DNA of 56,898 bases from JAISGQ01 sp045534445 (GTDB taxonomy: Bacteria; Bacillota; Clostridia; Oscillospirales; Acutalibacteraceae): NCBI GenBank assembly GCA_045534445.1, contig JAZSJQ010000043.1:1-56898 (forward strand), in the 5' to 3' direction. This document shows positions 52,051-56,898 of the stretch, piece by piece (within the stretch, counting starts at the first letter, position 1; each line of letters opens with the position of its first letter). The notes beneath the pieces were generated by a model. The model ran no database searches and was not told where the DNA came from. It saw only the letters and a program-made list of their open reading frames with translations. The translations under genes were made by a program, and so were the position numbers.

Positions 52051-52857
52051 ATGAATGGAATATTACTTGCCGTATTGCTTGTTACAGGTATCGGCATCGT
52101 TGCAGGTGTAGGTCTTTCCGTTGCCTCCGTTCTCATGGCTGTTCCCAAGGACGAGAAGGCTGAGGAAATTCTCGAAAAGCTCCCCGGTGCAAACTGCGGT
52201 GCCTGCGGCTATTCAGGCTGTTCAGGCTACGCCGCCGCACTTGCCAAGGGTGAGGCTGAAAACGGTCTCTGCTCTCCCGGAGGTACCAAGGCGCTTAAAG
52301 AAATTGCCGCTCTCCTGGGTCAGGAGGCAGGCGAGGTTCAGCGTAAGACCGCTCTTGTTCACTGCATAGGCACTTTTGACAACACCTCAAACAAAATGGA
52401 GTATCTTGGTGCTGACTCCTGTGCAGCCGCAAATCAGATGTTCGGCGGCGTTGGAAGCTGTCTCTACGGCTGTATGGGCATAGGCGACTGTGTCGCCGCC
52501 TGCGACTACGGCGCAATCACAATTTGCAATGGCGTTGCTCATATCGACCCCACCCTCTGCAAGGGCTGTTCAAAGTGCGTCAAGGCCTGTCCCAAGGGAC
52601 TTATCACCTTCGAGCCTCTCAAGCCCATTGCTGTTGTAAGATGCCGAAACTGCGACAAGGGAAACCTTACAAACAAGGTCTGCAAGGTCGGCTGTATCGG
52701 CTGTATGAAGTGCGTGAAGGCTTGTGAGACCAAGGCTATCACCATTGATAACTTCGTTGCTCACGTTGACCCCGACAAGTGTACGGGCTGCGGTGCCTGC
52801 GTCGAGACCTGCCCCAGAGGCTGTGTCACACTGCTTACAAGCACCGTTGAGCTTTAA
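52051..52857 (+). CDS. rnfB: Rnf complex subunit B (ferredoxin-binding)
   Basis: A 268-residue subunit with an N-terminal membrane anchor (LLAVLLVTGIGIVAGVGLSVASVLM), then the GANCGACGYSGCSGYA [4Fe-4S] motif and several more ferredoxin-type clusters (CKGCSKCVKACPKG, CIGCMKCVKACETK, CTGCGACVETCPRG). It receives electrons from reduced ferredoxin. Last gene of rnfCDGEAB; directly followed by an inverted-repeat element (52857-53002) that probably also ends transcription. Confidence 0.95.
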   Translation: MNGILLAVLLVTGIGIVAGVGLSVASVLMAVPKDEKAEEILEKLPGANCGACGYSGCSGYAAALAKGEAENGLCSPGGTKALKEIAALLGQEAGEVQRKTALVHCIGTFDNTSNKMEYLGADSCAAANQMFGGVGSCLYGCMGIGDCVAACDYGAITICNGVAHIDPTLCKGCSKCVKACPKGLITFEPLKPIAVVRCRNCDKGNLTNKVCKVGCIGCMKCVKACETKAITIDNFVAHVDPDKCTGCGACVETCPRGCVTLLTSTVEL

Positions 52858-53002
52858 AAAGGCTTCCCCTTGAGGGGAAGCTCCGCCGCAGGCGGTGATG
52901 AGGTGTCAACTACTTCACAAAATAATTAGTTTCTCTCTGTGTTATCGCCTTACCACCTCATCCGTCACTGCGTGACACCTTCCCCTCAAGGGGAAGGCTT
53001 TT
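52857..53002. mobile_element. 146-bp MITE-like inverted-repeat element
   Basis: The left arm AAAAGGCTTCCCC... (52857-52880) and right arm (52979-53002) are inverted repeats, 23 of 24 bases. Each arm also self-pairs (CCCCTT/AAGGGG). Inside each end is a second hairpin (CCGCCGCAGGCGG on the left, GTCACTGCGTGAC on the right) whose bases differ but whose pairing is kept, then GATGAGGTG. The middle has no gene. Its start abuts the rnfB stop codon. No target-site duplication was clear. Confidence 0.65.
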
Positions 53003-53056
53003 GTAAAACCTTTATAACTCATTGCTTTATTTGACAAATCGCTTCTTTGACAGACT

Positions 53057-53085
53057 AAAGGGCTGTGCATCGCACAGCCCTTTTT
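53057..53085. terminator. rho-independent terminator
   Basis: AAAGGGCTGTGC (53057-53068) pairs with GCACAGCCCTTT (53072-53083). The T-run is on the plus strand, ending readthrough from rnf; it also lies just past the stop of the convergent XRE gene. Confidence 0.75.
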
Positions 53086-53086
53086 A

Positions 53087-53335
53087 TTATTCATCAACTT
53101 TCAGCAGTTCTTCATAGCTTCTGCCCAACACCTCTGAGAGTGCTATCAGCTCAATATCGGTCACAAATCTTTTGCCGCATTCGATTCTCTGGACTGCATT
53201 CTTATCAACATCCAGCCCCTGAAGCTGAAGCCTGTCTGCCAGCTCACGCTGAGATATTCCCATTTCCTTTCGGTATACTGCGATATTCAGTCCGCAGAAA
53301 TTATTTCTTCCGTTTTTGGCTTTGTTTGTAAACAC
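53087..53335 (-). CDS. XRE-family transcriptional regulator
   Basis: 82 residues from GTG 53335 (GGGGTG five bases upstream; another GTG at 53356 has none). A helix-turn-helix of the Xre/Cro type spans most of the protein: NIAVYRKEMGISQRELADRLQ, then VDKNAVQRIECGKRFVTDIELIALSEVLG. It is divergent from a gene for a 79-residue protein. Two matching palindromes flank the divergent promoter, so it most likely represses both genes, or itself and its partner. It may be an immunity or antitoxin-like regulator. Confidence 0.8.
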   Translation of the reverse strand: MFTNKAKNGRNNFCGLNIAVYRKEMGISQRELADRLQLQGLDVDKNAVQRIECGKRFVTDIELIALSEVLGRSYEELLKVDE

Positions 53336-53349
53336 AGTATCACCCCGTA

Positions 53350-53370
53350 TTGACACTCAGTGCTTGTCAT
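53350..53370. promoter_or_regulatory. operator 1 (TGACA-N9-TGTCA)
   Basis: TGACA (53351-53355), CTCAGTGCT, TGTCA (53365-53369). It overlaps the -35 (TTGTCA, 53364-53369) of the rightward promoter. Confidence 0.6.
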
Positions 53371-53392
53371 TATGGGTATTATATGCTATAAT
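53364..53392 (+). promoter_or_regulatory. promoter of the 79-residue protein gene
   Basis: TTGTCA (53364-53369) and TATAAT (53387-53392), 17-bp spacing, between the two operators. Confidence 0.65.
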
Positions 53393-53400
53393 CAGCGAGG

Positions 53401-53425
53401 CATTGACACTCACTGAATGTCAATG
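53401..53425. promoter_or_regulatory. operator 2 (CATTGACA-N9-TGTCAATG)
   Basis: Perfect 8-bp arms, CATTGACA and TGTCAATG, around CTCACTGAA. The core TGACACTCA(C/G)TG matches operator 1; centres are about 53 bp apart (about five helical turns). Confidence 0.65.
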
Positions 53426-53449
53426 CAAAATAAACAGCGGGGTGATCAT

Positions 53450-53689
53450 ATGGAAAAAGAACTGAAGAAGCCAAGTGAACGTGAACTGGGGATATATGTC
53501 ATAAAAAGGCTCTATGAAATGGGATTCAGTGAGGAACAGATATTGGCTATTCTGAAAAAATCACTCTACGAAACCATAAATGAAAAATTAAGCGCAGAAA
53601 AATACGGAGGCATAACATCATTGCAGGGGCCGATTCAATACGGGAGGGCGCAGAGGCCCTCCCCTACGACGGACGGTAATCACCCGTAA
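53450..53689 (+). CDS. small protein of unknown function, XRE partner
   Basis: 79 residues from ATG 53450 (GGGGTGAT upstream). A helical first part (LKKPSERELGIYVIKRLYEMGFSEEQILAILKKSLYETINEK) is followed by a tail (YGRAQRPSPTTDGNHP) encoded inside a palindromic repeat of the CCCCTACG family (53642-53668), so the native C-terminus may have been replaced by repeat insertion. Divergent to the XRE gene under shared operators. It could be a toxin, antitoxin or regulated effector; no motif decides it. Confidence 0.6.
   Translation: MEKELKKPSERELGIYVIKRLYEMGFSEEQILAILKKSLYETINEKLSAEKYGGITSLQGPIQYGRAQRPSPTTDGNHP
53642..53668. repeat. palindromic repeat inside a coding tail
   Basis: GGGAGGGC pairs with GCCCTCCC around a 6-base loop, then CTACG. 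It is the third member of the CCCCTACG family in the window and lies in the 3' end of the 79-residue protein gene. Confidence 0.65.
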
Positions 53690-53697
53690 TGCAGAAA

Positions 53698-53732
53698 CAC
53701 CGCAAGGGCATTGGTGAATTGCCCTTGCGGTG
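53698..53732 (-). terminator. terminator of rny
   Basis: CACCGCAAGGGCA (53698-53710) pairs with TGCCCTTGCGGTG (53720-53732). On the minus strand it is followed by TTTC. It lies about 75 bp past the rny stop. Confidence 0.7.
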
Positions 53733-53796
53733 TGATTTACTGTTTGGCTCTATATTATTTCGAGAAAGCGACTACGCTCATTACTTCGCGAAGGCG

Positions 53797-53821
53797 ATTA
53801 TGCAATTACTTTGCATAATCT
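53797..53821. repeat. 25-bp palindrome overlapping the rny stop codon
   Basis: GATTATGCAA and TTGCATAATC form perfect 10-bp arms around TTACT. The last rny codons and its stop lie inside it. It could be an extra 3' RNA-stabilising hairpin. Confidence 0.5.
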
Positions 53822-55359
53822 ATCGATCTGCTCTCTCTTATGATATTGACCTTGATCTGTCCCGGATAATCAAGCTCGTTTTCGATCTTCTGACAGATCT
53901 CACGGGCAACCAGTGCCATGTTTTCGTCCTTGATGACCTCGGGCTTTACCATTACGCGGACCTCGCGGCCTGCCTGAATAGCAAAGCTGCGCTCAACGCC
54001 CTCGAAGCTGTTGGCGATCTCCTCAAGCTTCTGGAGTCTGCGTATGTAGTTTTCAAGATTCTCGCGGCGTGCTCCGGGACGTGCTGCGGAGATTGCGTCA
54101 GCAGCCTGAACCAGTATATCGAGAATTCCTGTGGGCTCAACGTCGTTATGGTGAGCCTGAATAGCGTGAACGATAGCATCGGATTCCTTGTACTTCTTTG
54201 CGTACTCGACACCGAGGCTTACGTGGGTGCCTTCCATCTCGTGGTCGAGACCCTTGCCTATATCATGCAGAAGACCTGCTCTGCGTGCCTGTGCAGGGTT
54301 GAGACCAAGCTCGGAAGCCATAAGACCTGCGAGGTAGGAAACCTCGAGGGAGTGTACGAGCACGTTCTGTCCGTAACTGGTGCGGTAACGCAGCCGACCA
54401 ATCAGCTTGACAAGCTCGGGGTGGAGTCCTATTACGCCGGACTCAAGTACTGCACGCTCGCCCTCTGCCTTCATGGTAGCTTCGACATCTCTGCGTGCCT
54501 TTTCGATGGTCTCTTCGATTCTGGACGGGTGAATACGTCCGTCGTTGATAAGTCTTTCCAGTGCCTGACGTGCGATCTCGCGTCTTACGGGATCATAGCA
54601 GGAAAGTGTGATTGCTTCGGGTGTATCGTCGATGATGAGATCGACGCCTGTGAGAGTCTCTATCGCACGGATATTTCGTCCCTCACGACCGATTATTCTG
54701 CCCTTCATTTCGTCATTGGGCAGTGCGACTACGGAAACGGTAGCCTCTACAACATGATCGGCTGCACAGCGCTGGATAGCCTGAGAAATGATCTCTCTTG
54801 CCTTTGCATCGCATTCATCCTTCGTTCTCTGCTCAAAGTCCTGAATCTTCACAGCCTTCTCGTGGGTCAGCTCGCTGTCGAGTACGCTGAGCAGGTGAGC
54901 CTTTGCCTGCTCCTCGGTAAATCCGGAAATACGCTCTGCGTATTCCTTCTGGAGTCTTTTGAAATCTTCAGCTTCCTGAAGCTTTGCTTCGACCTGTGCA
55001 ATCTTCTCTGCAAGAGCCTGCTCTTTCTTCTCGTAGTTTTCAAGCTTCTTGTCAAGAGATTCTTCCTTCTGGGTGATTCGACGCTCCTGGCGCTGAACCT
55101 CTTTTCGTCTTTCGGAAAGCTCTTTGTCACTCTCGTTGCGGAGACGGTGAATCTCGTCCTTGCCCTCGAGGATAGCTTCCTTCTTGCGTGCTTCGGCTGC
55201 TTTATAAGCCTCATTCACGATTCTTCTTGCTTCTTCCTCCGCTGAACCCTTAATGCGCTCAGCAGTCTTTTTTCTCTGTTCTATACCAAGATAAAACCCG
55301 GCAACACCGGCTATTGCAGCCGCTGCAAGGCATATCAGCAGTATCCAATACCATTCCAA
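53806..55359 (-). CDS. rny: ribonuclease Y
   Basis: A 517-residue endoribonuclease that starts mRNA decay at the membrane. N-terminal transmembrane helix (WILLICLAAAAIAGVAGFYLG), a long coiled coil (about 40-180), a KH domain (GRIIGREGRNIRAIETLTGVDLIIDD) and the HD domain (NVLVHSLEVSYLAGL and RAGLLHDIGKGLDHE). TTG at 55357-55359 is chosen as start since AAGGAGG lies 11 bases upstream and it gives the usual family length. An ATG at 55422 lacks a ribosome site. It has its own promoter and terminator. Confidence 0.93.
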   Translation of the reverse strand: MEWYWILLICLAAAAIAGVAGFYLGIEQRKKTAERIKGSAEEEARRIVNEAYKAAEARKKEAILEGKDEIHRLRNESDKELSERRKEVQRQERRITQKEESLDKKLENYEKKEQALAEKIAQVEAKLQEAEDFKRLQKEYAERISGFTEEQAKAHLLSVLDSELTHEKAVKIQDFEQRTKDECDAKAREIISQAIQRCAADHVVEATVSVVALPNDEMKGRIIGREGRNIRAIETLTGVDLIIDDTPEAITLSCYDPVRREIARQALERLINDGRIHPSRIEETIEKARRDVEATMKAEGERAVLESGVIGLHPELVKLIGRLRYRTSYGQNVLVHSLEVSYLAGLMASELGLNPAQARRAGLLHDIGKGLDHEMEGTHVSLGVEYAKKYKESDAIVHAIQAHHNDVEPTGILDILVQAADAISAARPGARRENLENYIRRLQKLEEIANSFEGVERSFAIQAGREVRVMVKPEVIKDENMALVAREICQKIENELDYPGQIKVNIIRESRSIDYAK

Positions 55360-55529
55360 GGGTGCGTTTTCCTCCTTAATCTTCAGAATTCTTTTAATAT
55401 AGGAATTTTCATAAAAAATCATTGCCAGAGGGTGCGTTACGTCCTGTGGCGGAGCTATATTTTATGCGGAAACCTGCTGCGCTGACGAAACACGCGGCAA
55501 ATACCCATTTATAATTCACTCCACAATAT

Positions 55530-55559
55530 ATGATAGCTCAAATTATGTACATTTGTCAA
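55530..55559 (-). promoter_or_regulatory. rny promoter
   Basis: On the minus strand TTGACA (55554-55559) and TATCAT (55530-55535), 18-bp spacing, about 170 bp upstream of the start codon. Confidence 0.6.
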
Positions 55560-55677
55560 GGAAAAATGTTTGGTTTGCGCAATTAAATTGGAGAAAATGC
55601 AGAGAGAAATCTGCGTAATGCGCAGATTGTGCAGAAAATGCACCTCATTCTGTAAACAAAACGTCACATAATTGTAG

Positions 55678-55706
55678 TTGTATTTTTCAGGAAATTATTG
55701 TAAAAT
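55678..55706 (+). promoter_or_regulatory. promoter of the clostripain-family gene
   Basis: TTGTAT (55678-55683) and TAAAAT (55701-55706), 17-bp spacing, about 50 bp before the start. Confidence 0.6.
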
Positions 55707-55754
55707 ATACTCAGCATAATATTTCAAAATCTGAAAAACGGGGTGATACCGATA

Positions 55755-56898
55755 ATGAAAAACCTTGTTTCAAAGCGCATTCTTTCCATACTTCTCGCCG
55801 CGGCTCTTCTTTTTTCCGTGCTGTGTCTCGGCGGCTGCGAGGACATCATGACCTATACCTTTGAAAGTCTCGAGGATTACGGTGATTTCTACGGAGATTC
55901 TTCCTCCCATGACGACTTTTACAACGACACGGAAGATAACGACTACAGCTACGGCGGCTACAGCGAGGACGATTACATCGCCTTCGACTACACAGGCGAC
56001 AGCAGCTACAATGAAAACACAGTGGTTGACACTGACACCACTGTCGAAACCAATGAGACCGCCGAAGCTCTGACCTCCATGTTTTCCGACACAGTTGTCC
56101 GCGAAAAGGGCACAAAGATCATCGGCAATAATCAGGACAAGGTCACTATCATGATAATGCTCAACGGCTCGAATCTTGAAAGTGACTACGGCTGTGCCAC
56201 AGCAGACCTCAAGGAGATCCTTGCGGCTACAGCTTCCGATAATGTCAACATCGTTATCCAGACCATCGGCACAAAGAGATGGCAGGTCGACGGCATTTCC
56301 TCCTCCACCTCCCAGAGATATCTTGTCTCTGACGGCAAGCTTTCCCGAATCGAAAGCGATCTTGGTGACCTTGATGTAGGCGATGCCGATACCCTCAAGG
56401 ATTTCGTGACCTACTGCAGCAAAAACTACCCTGCAAACAGAAATATGCTCATTTTCTGGAATCACGGCGGCGGCATAATCTACGGCTACGGCTACGATGA
56501 TACCAGCTATTTCTCCTCTGACACTCTGAACGTTGACGAAATACAGAAGGCACTTTCCGAGGCCGGAGTCTATTTCGATTTCATCGGCTTTGACGCCTGC
56601 ATCATGGGCGGCATTGAGACCGCCTGCGCACTTTACGACTTCTCCGATTATCTCATTGTTTCCGAGGACTTCGAGTCTGCCGACGGCTGGGAGTACACCC
56701 GCTGGCTCTCCGCTCTCGGTCAGAACTCCTCCACTCCCACCCCCGATCTTGCAAAAATCATCTGCGATGATTTTGTCGAGGAATCCAGAAAGGCCGACAG
56801 TGAAGGCATTCTTACCCTTGTTGATCTGGCTTACATGAAGCTCCTTTACTCTGCATGGACCAGCTTCGCCTATGCGGCAGAAGAGGAATTGCTCAGCA
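55755..56898 (+). CDS. clostripain-family (C11) cysteine protease, lipoprotein, cut by the window end
   Basis: 381 codons of a gene running off the right edge with no stop yet. A signal sequence ends LCLGGC (lipobox Cys28), followed by an acidic, Tyr/Asp/Ser-rich region up to about residue 95, then the C11 fold: VTIMIMLNGSNLES, the catalytic His237 in FWNHGGG and Cys282 in GFDACIMGGIET. C11 proteases usually cleave after Arg and may need proteolytic maturation. ATG 55755 follows GGGGTGAT. With the C1 protease (12.8 kb), this is the second surface cysteine protease of the window. Confidence 0.9.
   Translation, partial: MKNLVSKRILSILLAAALLFSVLCLGGCEDIMTYTFESLEDYGDFYGDSSSHDDFYNDTEDNDYSYGGYSEDDYIAFDYTGDSSYNENTVVDTDTTVETNETAEALTSMFSDTVVREKGTKIIGNNQDKVTIMIMLNGSNLESDYGCATADLKEILAATASDNVNIVIQTIGTKRWQVDGISSSTSQRYLVSDGKLSRIESDLGDLDVGDADTLKDFVTYCSKNYPANRNMLIFWNHGGGIIYGYGYDDTSYFSSDTLNVDEIQKALSEAGVYFDFIGFDACIMGGIETACALYDFSDYLIVSEDFESADGWEYTRWLSALGQNSSTPTPDLAKIICDDFVEESRKADSEGILTLVDLAYMKLLYSAWTSFAYAAEEELLS

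Larger units (their letters stand above)
55360..55754. other. 395-bp divergent intergenic region
   Basis: Contains the rny promoter (minus), a hairpin AATCTGCG-N5-CGCAGATT (55608-55628) and the promoter of the clostripain-family gene (plus). The ~170-bp rny leader is AT-rich with no visible reading frame. No riboswitch was recognised. Confidence 0.6.

Noticed and set aside
53689..55245. 518-codon plus-strand frame opposite rny
   Set aside because: It is a mirror frame of the strongly biased rny codons; Cys/Leu-rich nonsense protein without ribosome site.

Overview
The window reads as chromosome of a Gram-positive, anaerobic clostridial bacterium, most likely an Oscillospiraceae/Ruminococcus-type gut or rumen species. 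The reasons are: a complete rnfCDGEAB operon with a perfect Rex-type operator in front of it; RNase Y, KtrB-type K+ uptake and a GerMN lipoprotein; secreted proteins with Thr-rich or Pro-Glu linkers, leucine-rich repeats and fibronectin type III domains; GH3 and GH13 glycosidases; strong GGAGG ribosome sites with frequent GTG/TTG starts; and dense short palindromic repeats. No tRNA, rRNA, CRISPR array, phage or complete insertion sequence was seen. The taxonomic call is inference.

Layout. 0.1-1.5 kb: a PadR repressor and a HAAS-domain membrane protein, with a palindromic operator inside the promoter. 1.6-4.4 kb: a DUF2804 protein, a membrane protein and a lipoprotein in one operon. 4.5-7.2 kb: a MATE exporter convergent with HflX. 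7.2-11.2 kb: two unknown membrane proteins and KsgA on the minus strand. 11.3-17.5 kb: dCMP deaminase, a lipoprotein and a 1560-residue secreted papain-like protease with LRR and six Fn3 domains. 17.5-25.6 kb (minus): a TM2 protein, an unknown soluble protein, then neopullulanase, ABC ATPase, ABC permease, lipoprotein and KtrB in one close-packed run. 25.6-32.4 kb: an LRR membrane protein divergent from a GH3 glucosidase, an MFS transporter and a GerMN lipoprotein. 32.7-35.0 kb: serC-serA. 35.3-37.7 kb (minus): four zinc-ribbon membrane proteins, divergent from a SecA-family ATPase without the usual C-terminal metal-binding tail (38.0-40.4 kb).

40.4-42.0 kb is the clearest accessory patch. 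Two 52-bp near-identical repeats plus several degenerate relatives bracket a DUF559 nuclease-like gene, followed by an AT-rich RibD/DHFR-like reductase. Then come hisS and a run of small genes (lipoproteins, an acidic protein, GNAT, RDD), an NSS-family Na+ symporter (45.5-46.9 kb) and the Rnf operon (47.2-52.9 kb). The Rnf complex couples ferredoxin:NAD+ electron transfer to ion pumping. An ion gradient of this kind could drive the NSS symporter and perhaps MATE export, although the coupling ion cannot be read from sequence. Two Rnf subunits are unusual: RnfG carries a 5-residue SD(I/L) repeat insert and RnfE a roughly 105-residue Pro/Ala/Lys/Glu-rich N-terminal extension.

After Rnf come a MITE-like inverted-repeat element, a small XRE regulator divergent from a 79-residue protein with paired operators, RNase Y, and the first 381 codons of a clostripain-family (C11) lipoprotein protease that runs off the right edge. 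Promoters listed are visual matches to the sigma-A consensus (-35/-10 with 16-18 bp spacing) and are predictions. I saw no single obviously new defence or biosynthetic system. The best leads are the repeat/DUF559 patch, the modified Rnf subunits with the shared SD repeat, the SecA/zinc-ribbon neighbourhood, and the XRE two-operator pair.
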